A stretch of DNA of 44,873 nt from an uncultured Mucispirillum sp. (GTDB taxonomy: Bacteria; Chrysiogenota; Deferribacteres; Deferribacterales; Mucispirillaceae). Under the pieces are notes generated by a model. That model was given only the letters and a program-made list of their open reading frames with translations. It ran no database searches and had not been told where the DNA came from. The position numbers were made by a program, and so were the translations under genes. Below, in pieces: positions 26,791 to 36,600 of the stretch; position 1 is the first letter of the stretch, and each line of letters begins with the position of its first letter. The DNA is taken from NCBI GenBank assembly GCA_944324465.1, contig CALUWI010000019.1, positions 1 to 44,873 on the forward strand, read 5' to 3'.

Positions 26791-26982
26791 AAATATAATA
26801 CTAATCAAATAGAATTTATTTATCTGATTATAGAAAATATTCACCGTAATGGTTTTATTAAAGATAGAAGTATATTATCAAAACCACAATTTTCAAATTA
26901 TAGTGGAATAATGAACCTTTTCCCTAAAGATAAAGCATATGAAATTGCTGATATAATTAACAGTTTTCCCATATCAGATTAG
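26758..26982 (+). pseudogene. C-terminal remnant of a type I restriction HsdR-like subunit
   Basis: A 74-codon open frame without a start (LERFVKYINESKYNTNQIEF, then LIIENIHRNGFIKDRSIL, SKPQFSNYSGIMNLFPKDKA and a stop at 26980-26982). 'NQIxFIxxIIxxIxxNGxIxxxxLxxxPF ... G..xLF' is the pattern of the extreme C-terminus of EcoEI-type HsdR proteins. All upstream helicase parts are missing. The remainder of 26314-27120 contains only short AT-rich spacers and the presumed divergent promoters for 26313 (minus) and 27121 (plus). Confidence 0.5.
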
Positions 26983-27120
26983 TAAGTATAATTTTTTTCT
27001 TTTTATTTTTAATTTTATTATATCTTTTTTCAGCACATATCATTAATTATAAAAATTACTTGCATTTATTTAAGATTGATGATAATAAAAATCAGTATCA
27101 ATAAATATAGGTGAAATATA

Positions 27121-27747
27121 ATGAATAATAAAGATAGTATTTTATACAGAATTTTATGCAATTTTGGAAATCCAAAAGGAAAGTTTGGAAAATTTATAAT
27201 AAAAGTAATGAATACAGGTCATAAAAGACTGCATAAATGGGGTATTACTTTAATGGATATAAAAGAACACTGTTGTATACTAGATATTGGCTGTGGTGGA
27301 GCATCATGTATTAAAATGTTATCAGAAAGATACAAAACATGCAAAATTTATGGTATAGACCATTCAGAAGAAAGTATTAATGCTGGAAGTATCTTAAATA
27401 AAAAGCATTTAAACAAACAGGTTTATTTACTTAAGGCTGATATTATGAAAACGCCTTTTGAAGATAATTTTTTTGATATTATTATGTCTTATGAATCCAT
27501 ATATTTCTGGCAAGATTTAAATAAAGCATTTCAGGAGATTGACAGGATAGCAAAAAATGGCTGCAAAATATATATATTTATGGAAGTGGCAAAAAAAACT
27601 GATACCTTTTGGAGCGGCATTATTCCAAATATGAAAGAATATAGTTATGAAGAAATAATGCAGGTAATGGAAGATAATGGATTTATAAATATATCATATT
27701 TACATAAGCCTTTTGGCAGAAATGCTGTAATTTGTGAAAAAGTCTGA
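27121..27747 (+). CDS. Class I SAM-dependent methyltransferase
   Basis: 208 residues preceded by AGGTGA. Motif I is ILDIGCGGASCIKML, followed by the acidic end of strand 2 in YGIDHSEES and the post-II LKADIMKTPFEDNFFDII and 'MSYESIYFW' segments. The fold is the UbiE/methyltransferase-11 type. A basic N-terminal region (GHKRLHKWGI) precedes the core. The substrate cannot be inferred. The stop lies three bases before IS256 copy 2; the C-terminus (FGRNAVICEKV) looks natural, so it is probably complete. Confidence 0.8.
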   Translation: MNNKDSILYRILCNFGNPKGKFGKFIIKVMNTGHKRLHKWGITLMDIKEHCCILDIGCGGASCIKMLSERYKTCKIYGIDHSEESINAGSILNKKHLNKQVYLLKADIMKTPFEDNFFDIIMSYESIYFWQDLNKAFQEIDRIAKNGCKIYIFMEVAKKTDTFWSGIIPNMKEYSYEEIMQVMEDNGFINISYLHKPFGRNAVICEKV

Positions 27748-27750
27748 AAT

Positions 27751-29024
27751 GGCACTGTAAAAAATTTTGTGTAATCAAAAAAACTATGTTATAAAAAAGC
27801 ATAAGGAGAGTTACATGAAATTTGAAGAACAGTTAAAACAATTTAAAGAAAGTCTAAATTTTCCGAAAAATTTTGGAGTATCAGACTATAATGATTTGAT
27901 GAAAGAAATCAAGAAGATAATAATAGAGAAAGCCTTAAATAGCGAACTAGATTATCATTTGGAAGAAGAAACAGCAAGTAACAGCCGTAATGGGTACAGC
28001 AGCAAGACCATTCAAACAGAAGCAGGTAAAATAGAGTTAAGCACCCCAAGAGACCGTAATTCCAGCTTTGAACCAGTAATAGTGAAGAAAGGTCAGCGTA
28101 AAGCAAGTATCTTAGATGACCAGATATTAGCTTTATATGCTAGAGGAATGAGTACGCGCGATATAGTATCAACCTTTGAAGAAATATATGGAGTAGAGGT
28201 ATCTCCTGCATTAATATCTCGTGTAACAGAAAATGTAATGGAAAGTATTCTGGAGTGGCAAAATAGGCCATTAGAGCCTGTATATCCAATAATATTTTTG
28301 GACTGTATAGTAATTAAGGTAAATCAGGATAAACGAGTGATAAATAAATCAGTTTATCTTGCATTGGCTATAAATATGGAAGGTAAAAAAGAGCTTCTTG
28401 GAATGTGGATAAGTGAGAATGAAGGCTCAAAATTTTAGCTGCAGGTATTGACAGAAATCCAAACACGAGGAGTACAAGATATTTATATAGCAAGTGTAGA
28501 TGGTTTAAAAGGTTTCCCTGAAGCTATTAATACAGTATTTCCAAAAACTAAAATACAGCTTTGTATTGTGCATATGGTAAGAAATTCTCTTAAATATGTA
28601 TCATGTAAAGATTATAAAGCCGTAACTGCTGATTTAAAAAATATATATAAATCAGTTACAGCAGAAGAAGCATATATGGAACAGATAAGATTTGCTGATA
28701 AATGGGATAATAAATATCCTACTATTAGCAGAATGTGGAAAAATAACTGGGAAAATATTTCTACTTTATTTGCTTATCCTGATGAAATAAGAAGAGTTAT
28801 TTATATCACTAATGCTATTGAATCTTTAAACAGCGTAATTAGAAAAGCTGTTAATAATAAAAAAATATTTCCTGATGACCAGGCTGCTTTTAAAGCTGTC
28901 TTTTTAGCTATAAAACAGGCTTCTAAAAAATGGACTATGCCTATCAGAAACTGGAAGCCTGCTTTAAATAGATTTGTGATGGAATACGGAAATTAAACAG
29001 TTTACACAAAATTTGATACAGGCT
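27751..29024 (+). mobile_element. IS256-family insertion sequence, copy 2
   Basis: The same 1274-bp element as 2961-4234 in the same orientation, offset 24790 bases. The right end is followed by CAAAATATG and the left end is preceded by GTCTGAAAT, so no target duplication is seen here either. Both copies share the interrupted transposase. The pair makes a 24.8-kb direct repeat that flanks clpC, tRNA-Ser, the nos operon and the SIR2/MBL genes. Confidence 0.9.
27815..28996 (+). pseudogene. IS256-family transposase with internal amber codon (copy 2)
   Basis: Identical to copy 1, including TAG at codon 208 (28436-28438) in place of the conserved Trp. The single difference is Val in NRFVMEYGN where copy 1 has Glu, from T at 28977. 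The DDE residues lie on both sides of the stop. Since the stop is in both copies, it predates their duplication. Confidence 0.85.
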
Positions 29025-29124
29025 CAAAATATGTGCCCCGTCTCACTGACTATGGAAAGGCTCATATCATTACAATCATTAAGTTATCTAAAAGCAATAA
29101 CACCAAGTAAGATGAGAAATTACT

Positions 29125-29161
29125 TAAAAGCAGGTGTTGGGCTCCTCCATGCCTGCTTTTA
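29125..29161 (+). terminator. Hairpin/terminator downstream of IS256 copy 2
   Basis: TAAAAGCAGG (29125-29134) pairs with CCTGCTTTTA (29152-29161) around a 17-base loop, with T-rich sequence at the 3' side. An open frame running out of the IS through here (29013-29201) has no ribosome binding site and natural protein character is lacking, so I do not call it a gene. No gene is supported in 29025-29275. Confidence 0.5.
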
Positions 29162-29275
29162 CAATACTATTAGGGTAAGGACATATTTTACAAGAAATTG
29201 AATAACTGGGTAGAGTTTTATAATCATTTTTTATATTTTACCAGTAAAAATTTTATCTAGTATTAACTGGAATGA

Positions 29276-29578
29276 TTATTTAATCGGAACAATAGCTAAT
29301 GTTTTACCCATTGGTGCTAATAATTTTAAAACTGTTTCTATTTGCGGATTTGAATAGCCTTTTTCCATTCTAGCTATAATTGGTTGTTTAACACCACTTA
29401 ATTCTTCTAATTTTTTTTGACTTATTCCTAATTCATCTCGTGCTCGGATAAACTCACTTATTAATGATACCCTTAAATCACTTTCCCTAATTTCTTCTGC
29501 AGTATAAATATCTTTTTCAAATTCTTCCCAGCTTCTACCTATAGCGGATTCTTGCTTTACATTGCTTTCCTTACTCAT
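29276..29578 (-). CDS. higA: HigA-type antitoxin (XRE HTH)
   Basis: 100 residues. A Cro/C1-type helix-turn-helix is clear: ARDELGISQKKLEELSGV, then QPIIARMEKGYSNPQIETVL, ending LAIVPIK. The N-terminal 40 residues (WEEFEKDIYTAEEIRES) likely contact the toxin. The start is three bases after the toxin stop, and GGGGGT at the toxin gene end is its ribosome binding site. It neutralises HigB and represses the operon. The toxin-first order is characteristic of higBA. Confidence 0.85.
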   Translation of the reverse strand: MSKESNVKQESAIGRSWEEFEKDIYTAEEIRESDLRVSLISEFIRARDELGISQKKLEELSGVKQPIIARMEKGYSNPQIETVLKLLAPMGKTLAIVPIK

Positions 29579-29581
29579 CTT

Positions 29582-29932
29582 TTACCCCCGTGATTTTAAA
29601 TCATTGATTTTTCTTTTTGCTGCTTCTATCTCTTTTCTTGGTGTTTTTTGAGATTTCTTCATAAAATGATGCAACAAAACAAAAGAGTTATCATGCCAAA
29701 CCATAAAAAATATTCGGTCTCTAATAGGGCGCAACTCCCACAAATCATCTTCTATATGTTTAATATATGGCTCTCCTAATGATAAACCAAATTGCTCCAA
29801 AAGTTTAATATAATCCCTTATTTTATTAAGCTTAACTCTACTATTTTTATCATGTTTAGAAGATAATTCTGATAAATATTCCGCAACAGGCTCTCTACCA
29901 GCTTTATCCTTATAAAAATTAATTTTATACAA
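29582..29932 (-). CDS. higB: HigB-type toxin (RelE/ParE superfamily, phage Gp49-like)
   Basis: 116 residues beginning at TTG 29932, with AGGGAG six bases upstream on the minus strand. The family pattern is complete: VAEYLSELSSKHD, LEQFGLSLGEPYIKHIEDDL, WELRPIRDRIFFMVWHDN, LLHHFMKKSQKTPRKEIEAA. These toxins are ribosome-dependent mRNA endonucleases. The pair probably stabilises the surrounding accessory region. Confidence 0.85.
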   Translation of the reverse strand: MYKINFYKDKAGREPVAEYLSELSSKHDKNSRVKLNKIRDYIKLLEQFGLSLGEPYIKHIEDDLWELRPIRDRIFFMVWHDNSFVLLHHFMKKSQKTPRKEIEAAKRKINDLKSRG

Positions 29933-30129
29933 TATAAGCTCCCTACAACACTAATATATATTATATTCGTCATCAAGTCAAATACTTTTAAGTTATTAAA
30001 ATATTCTTACGGAACTATTGCTGTAGATATTTTAAAGAATTATGGTGTTATTTTTCATTTACAATTGTTACAGCATATGCTTAGAAATCAATTTAACATA
30101 TCATATAACTATTTAATATTATTTAATAA

Positions 30130-30160
30130 TTTCTATTGTCGGTTGAACCTACAATAGAAA
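30130..30160. repeat. 31-base near-perfect palindrome upstream of the ATPase gene
   Basis: TTTCTATTGT (30130-30139) and ACAATAGAAA (30151-30160) are perfect complements. The centre CGGTTGAACCT continues the symmetry (GGTT-G-AACC) with only one mismatched pair. It lies in a 413-base gene-free interval (29933-30345). An operator or a short hairpin RNA signal is possible, with no U-run for a terminator. Confidence 0.5.
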
Positions 30161-30289
30161 TAGCTATATAATATATCAGCCATTTCTTTAATAAATGCGG
30201 TTTCAGATAAGCTGGAAAAGTTATCAAGCTAAATATATTAAAACTTGTAATAAGTCTATTTGATTCGGAATAAAACTATTGTCAAACTG

Positions 30290-30332
30290 ATTTTACTATA
30301 TTATAGTATACTAAATCATAATATAGTAAAAT
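30290..30332. promoter_or_regulatory. Perfect 15-bp inverted repeat at the ATPase promoter
   Basis: ATTTTACTATATTAT (30290-30304) and ATAATATAGTAAAAT (30318-30332) are exact reverse complements separated by 13 bases, ending 13 bases before the start codon of the ATPase gene and overlapping its probable -10 region. This is a good candidate operator. The rest of 29933-30345 holds no gene. Confidence 0.5.
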
Positions 30333-30345
30333 AGGCAGGAATAAT

Positions 30346-31746
30346 ATGTTTATAGGCAGGCAGAAAGAATTATCTATACTAAACAAGCACTATCAGACTG
30401 ATACTTTTCAGTGTATAGTTATGTATGGCAGAAGGCGTATAGGCAAAACAAGTGTAATAAAAGAGTTCATAAAAGATAAAGATGCAGTATATTTTACAGG
30501 TATAGAGGGTAATGAAAAGCAGAATTTAGAAAATTTCAGTAAAGCTGTATGGGAACAGACTGAAAATATTTACAGCACAGCACCAGTATATGACTCATAC
30601 CAGTCTGCATTAGAGTTTATATTTGAAAAAGCACAGGATAAAAGATTAATATTATGTATCGATGAATACCCCTATATTGCAAAAGCATCTAAAAGTCTTG
30701 CTTCTACACTGCAATTTCTAATTGATAAATACAAAGATACATCAAAATTATATATCATCTTATGCGGTTCTTCTATGTCCTATATGGAAGAGAATGTGCT
30801 ATCATACAAAGCACCTTTATATGGCAGGCGGACAGCTCAGTTGCAAATTAATCCATTAAATTTTTTTGAATCAATTGCATATATAAAAAACTTTTCAAAT
30901 GAAGATAAAGCATTAGCTTACGGCATTGTAGGGGGCACTCCACAGTATTTACTGCAGATAAATGATAAGCTTTCATTAGAAGAAAACATAAAAAATATTT
31001 TTTTAGAGCCGTCATCTTTTATGTATGAAGAGCCAGTGAACTTTTTAAAACAGGAAATGAGAGAGCCTGCTGTTTATAATTCTATAATATCAGCTATAGC
31101 CAACGGATATACAAAACTTTCAGAAATATCTTCTAAAACAGGGGAGCAGACAAGTATATGCTCTATGTATATTAAAAACTTAATATCATTAGGTATAGTC
31201 AAAAAAGAAATACCTGCAGGAGAAGATAAAAGTAAGAAAACAACATATTCTATTACAGATAATATGTTTAGGTTTTGGTATAGGTTTATTCAGCCCAATA
31301 TGTCTGCTATTTCTAAAGGGGCAGTAGAGAATGTGTATAAATATATAGAGCAGAATATTTCAAAATATATGGGCTCGGTTTTTGAAAATATATGCATAGA
31401 TTATATGTGGCAAATGCTGCTTATGGGTAAAAGCGAAGTATCTTTTAATAATATAGGCAGATGGTGGGGCACAAGTAATATTACTAAAACACAGATAGAG
31501 ATAGATGTTTTTGGAACAGATAATGAAAACAGAGCTCTATTTGGTGAATGTAAATGGACTAATAAAAAAGCAGATGTAGATGTGCTTGATAATCTGATAG
31601 ATAAAAGCATGAATTTTAAATATGAAAAGTATTACTATATATTTTCTAAATCTGGCTTTACTGATGCCCTCAAAAACAGAGCAGAGAAAATGGAAAATGT
31701 GCGGCTGGTAACATATGAAGATATGGTTGCAGCATTAGATGGGTAG
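30346..31746 (+). CDS. AAA ATPase with nuclease-like DUF234 C-terminus
   Basis: 466 residues with GGCAGG before the ATG region. The N-terminal ATPase opens FIGRQKELSIL and has Walker A GRRRIGKTS, Walker B LILCIDEYPYI and a sensor IILCGSSMSYME, the archaeal-type ATPase_2 family. A winged-helix stretch (YTKLSEISSKTG) follows around residue 255. The C-terminal DUF234-like domain contains IEIDVFGTDNENRALFGECKW, a D-(x)n-E-x-K pattern that fits a PD-(D/E)XK fold. These proteins are common accessory genes in anaerobes. Their role is unproven; toxin-antitoxin or defence-like behaviour is suspected. It ends in TAG. Confidence 0.75.
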   Translation: MFIGRQKELSILNKHYQTDTFQCIVMYGRRRIGKTSVIKEFIKDKDAVYFTGIEGNEKQNLENFSKAVWEQTENIYSTAPVYDSYQSALEFIFEKAQDKRLILCIDEYPYIAKASKSLASTLQFLIDKYKDTSKLYIILCGSSMSYMEENVLSYKAPLYGRRTAQLQINPLNFFESIAYIKNFSNEDKALAYGIVGGTPQYLLQINDKLSLEENIKNIFLEPSSFMYEEPVNFLKQEMREPAVYNSIISAIANGYTKLSEISSKTGEQTSICSMYIKNLISLGIVKKEIPAGEDKSKKTTYSITDNMFRFWYRFIQPNMSAISKGAVENVYKYIEQNISKYMGSVFENICIDYMWQMLLMGKSEVSFNNIGRWWGTSNITKTQIEIDVFGTDNENRALFGECKWTNKKADVDVLDNLIDKSMNFKYEKYYYIFSKSGFTDALKNRAEKMENVRLVTYEDMVAALDG

Positions 31747-31839
31747 GTATGTAGGTTAGGTTGTTGTGGGTATGATGATATCCGCAATGCCCTATTAACT
31801 GTTAATGATGAGTTGGATAGGATAAAGGGATATATATAA
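31747..31839 (+). pseudogene. Possible short coding remnant in frame after the ATPase stop
   Basis: In frame with, and directly after, the TAG of the ATPase gene, 30 codons read to a TAA at 31837-31839 and contain YDDIRNALLTVNDELDRIKG, which looks like real helical protein. It may be a leftover domain end or chance. No start or ribosome binding site. Confidence 0.2.
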
Positions 31840-31879
31840 TTGAGAAAAATATATAAATTTCATAATTATTTATATAATA

Positions 31880-31912
31880 TTAAATATTAAATAACATATA
31901 CTTAATATTTAA
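31880..31912. repeat. 11-bp inverted repeat upstream of the SIR2 gene
   Basis: TTAAATATTAA (31880-31890) and TTAATATTTAA (31902-31912) are perfect complements about 70 bases before ATG 31983. In such AT-only sequence chance similarity is possible, so regulatory meaning is uncertain. Confidence 0.3.
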
Positions 31913-31982
31913 TATTGATTAAATATAGTATAAGTATTATTAAATAGACAAATAATGCTTATTAATTGAAAAGGATAATTAA

Positions 31983-33482
31983 ATGACAATACAAGAGTTT
32001 ATTGCAAAATTCAAAAATCATCCTGTTATGTTTATTGGAACAGGACTTAGTTTAAGATATTTAGAAAATGCATATAGTTGGGATGCATTATTAAGAAAAA
32101 TTGCATTCGAATTAAATACAAATGAAGAATATTATTTAGATATAAAATCTAAATGTATGAAATCAAATATTTGTTCTTATGATAAGGTAGCAACTCTCTT
32201 AGAAAAGGATTTCAATAATTATCTAGAACAAAACAGAAATGGAAAATTCCAACATATTAATGATATTTTTTATAAAAAAATGAGAGAGAATGTCAAAGTA
32301 AGCCGATTTAAACTTTATATTGCAGAGTTACTGAAAGAACTAACTTTTAAAGAAGCTTTTAAAACAGAATTAATGGAATTGAAAAAAGTACGTAAAAATA
32401 TAAGTTCTATTATAACTACAAACTATGATTGTATGATTGAAAATATTTTTTCTTTCAATCCGTTAATTGGAAATGATATTTTATTAAGTAATCCTTATGG
32501 CTCAGTCTATAAAATTCATGGATGTGTATCTGTGCCAGAAAAGATTATTATTACAGAAGATGATTATCATGAATTTGATAATAAATATAAGTTAATAAAT
32601 GCACAAATGTTATCATTATTTATACATAATCCTATAATCTTTATTGGTTATAGTATTGGTGATACAAATATTAAAGAAATATTGAAAACAATTTTTTCAT
32701 ATGTAGATTATAATTCTATAGATTCTAAAAGAATAAGAGATAATTTTTTATTAGTTGAGTATGAAAAAACATCAATGAGTATCGATGTTTTTGAACACGA
32801 TATTGATATAGATGGTTTTCCAACAATAAGAATCAATAAATTAAAAACAGATAATTTTTCTGCACTGTACCAATCTTTATCTAATTTAATGTTACCTGTA
32901 TCGGCTATGGATATAAGAAAAGTTCAGGCAGTTGTTAAAGAGATATATTCAGGTGGTGATATTAAAGTTTCAATTACAGAGGATTTAGATAGTCTTAAAA
33001 ATTCTGATAAGGTTTTAGTTGTTGGATCAAAGAATACTATTAAATATGAATTTCAAACTATTTCAGAAATAATGATGAATTATTTTAAAATAATAGAAGA
33101 ATCTAATGCACAATTATTAACTCTAATTGATAAACAAAAAATTCAATGTAGTCAATATTTTCCAATATATGCTTTTGCTAAAATATGTCCGTCAATAACG
33201 AAAATTGATACTTTAAAAAATCAGCAAAAAGATAAAATAGTAAGTATAGTATCAAATATTTCTGATTATTGCAAAGTAGAACACAAAACCCCGGCATCTG
33301 TTATGTCAGATGCTCAAATTACTCAATCAAACAAAACAAATGCGATAATATATAATATTATGAATGGAACTATGGATTTAGTAAGTGTTGAAGAATATCT
33401 AAAGAAATTTGATGATAATCGTTCAACCGAATACCGTAAAATATTATGTGCCTATGATCTTAAAAAATATGATAATAATTAG
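31983..33482 (+). CDS. SIR2-like domain protein, probable stand-alone defence gene
   Basis: 499 residues, AAGGAT before the ATG. The SIR2 fold covers about residues 10-300: GTGLS at 19-23, TTNYD at 145-149, the catalytic-type His179 in KIHGC, then FIGYSIGDTNI. The C-terminal 190 residues are unrecognised, apart from a Rossmann-like strand (KVLVVGSKNTI near 340) and predicted helices. The arrangement (N-terminal SIR2, unrelated C-terminal sensor) matches NAD+-depleting abortive-infection proteins such as DSR and ThsA-like families, though I cannot assign it to one. It is unlike the SIR2-NTPase protein at 19986-22430, as it lacks a P-loop. Confidence 0.7.
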   Translation: MTIQEFIAKFKNHPVMFIGTGLSLRYLENAYSWDALLRKIAFELNTNEEYYLDIKSKCMKSNICSYDKVATLLEKDFNNYLEQNRNGKFQHINDIFYKKMRENVKVSRFKLYIAELLKELTFKEAFKTELMELKKVRKNISSIITTNYDCMIENIFSFNPLIGNDILLSNPYGSVYKIHGCVSVPEKIIITEDDYHEFDNKYKLINAQMLSLFIHNPIIFIGYSIGDTNIKEILKTIFSYVDYNSIDSKRIRDNFLLVEYEKTSMSIDVFEHDIDIDGFPTIRINKLKTDNFSALYQSLSNLMLPVSAMDIRKVQAVVKEIYSGGDIKVSITEDLDSLKNSDKVLVVGSKNTIKYEFQTISEIMMNYFKIIEESNAQLLTLIDKQKIQCSQYFPIYAFAKICPSITKIDTLKNQQKDKIVSIVSNISDYCKVEHKTPASVMSDAQITQSNKTNAIIYNIMNGTMDLVSVEEYLKKFDDNRSTEYRKILCAYDLKKYDNN

Positions 33483-33533
33483 TGTTAAATATAATGCATA
33501 TTTTAGATTATAAACATTGCTTTTTTTCCTTTC

Positions 33534-33562
33534 TTGAAAAATCTTATAAAAACTGTTATAAT
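33534..33562 (+). promoter_or_regulatory. Consensus sigma70 promoter of the helicase/type III R-M locus
   Basis: TTGAAA (33534-33539), a 17-bp spacer and TATAAT (33557-33562) are 61 bases before ATG 33623. The leader contains a small stem CGACA/TGTCG around 33588-33601. It is the only strong promoter seen before the SNF2-helicase gene and presumably drives it and the DUF4391 gene. Confidence 0.65.
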
Positions 33563-33622
33563 ACCTTGTCAGTAAAGGCAAAAGCGACAGTTAGTGTCGT
33601 TATATTATGGTATTGGTGATAG

Positions 33623-36600
33623 ATGAACATATTTGATAACAATGTAAACAGGTTATTTGATGATTTAGTTGTTGAAATAAAAAAGGGGAGTGTATTATCT
33701 ATTGCCAGTGCAAGTTTTTCTATTTATTCATTTCATGAGCTTAAAAAGCAGCTTGAAAGTATTGATGAGCTGCGGTTTATTTTTACATCGCCAGTTTTTG
33801 TGAAAGACAGCATACAAAAGGAAAAGCGAGAGTTTTATATACCAAAGCTGGAGCGAGAGCGTAACCTTTACGGCACACCTTTTGAACTTCGTCTTAGAAA
33901 TGGTCTTACTCAAAAGGTTGTAGCAAAAGAATGTGCAGAGTGGGTTAAAAATAAGGTTAAGTTTAAATCAAATATATCTAATAAGCAAATCACAAATTTT
34001 ATGGTTATTTCCCATGATGGTATAAATAAAGCCTATGCACCTATTGATGAATTTTCCACTGTTTCTTTAGGGTTAGAAAAGGGTAATAATTTACTTACAA
34101 TTATTAGTAAAGTGGAGCATGAAAATGCAAACACCTACCTTTCTCACTTTCAGCAGGTTTGGCAGGATACAGATATTTTGCAAGATGTTACAGAATCAGT
34201 GATAGATAGTATTGCCAATGTATATAAAGAAAACTCACCAGATTTTATATATTTTGTTATGCTCTATAATATATTTCATGAGTTTTTAGAGGACATATCA
34301 GAAGATAATCTGCCAAATGAGGCAACAGGTTTTAAAGAAAGTAAAATATGGAATAAGCTTTTTGATTTCCAAAAAGAAGCCTTTACAGAGATATATAATA
34401 AGCTTGAAAAATATAATGGCTGCATTTTGGCAGATAGTGTAGGGCTTGGTAAAACATTTACAGCTTTGGCAGTTATTAAATATTATGAAAACCGTGGTAA
34501 AAATGTATTGGTATTATGCCCTAAAAAACTTTCAGAAAACTGGCTTACATACAGAGCAAACTATATAAATAACCCAGTGGCAGAAGACAGGCTTAGATAT
34601 GATGTATTATGTCATACAGATTTATCCCGCAATGGTGGTATGTCTAACGGGTTAGATTTAAGCCGTATAAACTGGGGCAATTATGATTTAGTTGTAATAG
34701 ATGAAAGCCATAATTTTAGGAATGGCGGCAATCTGATAGATGATGAAAGGCAGAATAGATATACTACTCTTATGAGAAAAATCATAAAAGCAGGTGTTAA
34801 AACAAAAGTTTTAATGTTATCGGCAACACCAGTAAACAACAGGTTTATAGACTTAAAAAACCAGCTTGCTTTAGCTTATGAGGGTGATACTTCATTTATA
34901 AACAGCAGATTAAAGACGGAAAGAAATATTGATGATATTTTCCGTTCGGCTCAGGCTTCATTTAATAAATGGAGCAAAAACCCGCCGGAAGAAAGAACTA
35001 CTGCTAATTTATTAGATATGCTTGATAATGATTTTTTTGAATTATTAGATAGTGTTACAATAGCCCGTTCCAGAAAGCATATAGAGAACAGGTATAATAT
35101 GGCAGATATTGGCAAATTTCCTAGAAGGCTGACACCTATTGCTTTAACTCCAGAGCTTACTGCACTAAAAAACATAATAAGTTACAGTGAAATATATGAT
35201 GATTTAAGTAGATTAAATTTAAGTATATATACGCCGTCATTTTTTATACACCCATCAAAGATAGATTATTATGAGGAGCTTGCAAATTCTAAGGGTGTAA
35301 ACCTTACCATGCGTGGCAGGGAGAAAGGTGTCCAAAAGTTAATGGCTATAAACCTTTTAAAGCGTTTAGAAAGTTCTGTTCATTCTTTCAGGCTTACATT
35401 AAAGCGGATAATGGATTTAATAGATGAGGCTGTGCGTCATATTAATAACTATGAAACTAATTCTACATTAGATAATATAGAAGTGGTGGAAATAGCAAAT
35501 AAAGATTTAGATGAAGATGATAATAATACTGATTTTTTAATATCAGAAAAATCATTTAATATTAAATTAAGCGATATGGATTATCTCAGCTGGAAGAATG
35601 ATTTACTTTCAGATAAAGTATTTTTAGAAAACCTTTACAGTAAATTATCAAGCATTACCCCAGAGCATGATAATAAGCTGAATAAGCTTAAAAATTTGGT
35701 ATATGATAAGATAAATAATCCAATAAATGCAGGCAATAAGAAAATCTTAATATTTACAGCTTTTGCAGATACTGCAGAGTATTTATATAATAATATAAGC
35801 AGTTATATAAAAGAAAAATATGGCTTAAATACAGGTATAGTTTCTGGCTCAAACCAGTGCACATCTACAGCTAAAAGTATCAAGTCAGATTTCAGCAGTA
35901 TATTAATGAATTTTTCTCCCCTTTCAAAAGAGCGGGATATTATCTTACCAAATTCAAAGGAAGATATAGATATTTTAATAGCAACAGACTGTATATCAGA
36001 AGGTCAGAACCTGCAGGATTGTGATTATTTAATAAACTATGATATCCACTGGAACCCTGTCCGCATTATCCAGCGTTTTGGCAGGATAGACAGGATAGGC
36101 TCAAAAAATGAGTGTATTCAGCTGGTTAATTTCTGGCCTGATATTAATTTAGATGAATATATTAATTTAAAAGCAACGGTAGAAACCCGTATGCGAATAT
36201 CTGTTATGACTGCCACAGGTGATGATGATTTAATAAATGAAAATGAAAAAGGTGATTTAGAATACAGGCGTTTACAGCTGGAACGGTTAAAAAATGAGAT
36301 AGTAGATATAGAGGATATGACAGGTGGTGTATCTATTATGGATTTAGGCTTAAATGAATTTCGTCTTGATTTATTAGATTACATGAAAACCCATAACGAT
36401 ATAGAGCATGCCCCTTATGGTATGCATGCAGTGGTGCAGTCAAGTGAAGAATTTAAAAGGGGAGCAATCTATATATTAAAAAACAGGGTAAACGATATAA
36501 ACATACAGGGCAGAAACAGGTTGCACCCATTTTATATGGTATATATTTTAGAAGACGGCTCACTTTTATATAACCACCTGCAGCCAAAAGAGCTTTTAGA

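Noticed and set aside
4235-27750. Composite transposon carrying clpC and nos between the IS256 copies
   Set aside because: The cargo includes core genes, no target duplications are seen at the outer ends, and the transposase is interrupted in both copies. Direct-repeat recombination is the simpler reading.
29013-29201. Open frame running out of IS256 copy 2 (62 codons)
   Set aside because: It begins inside the IS end, has no ribosome binding site, crosses a hairpin and resembles no protein.
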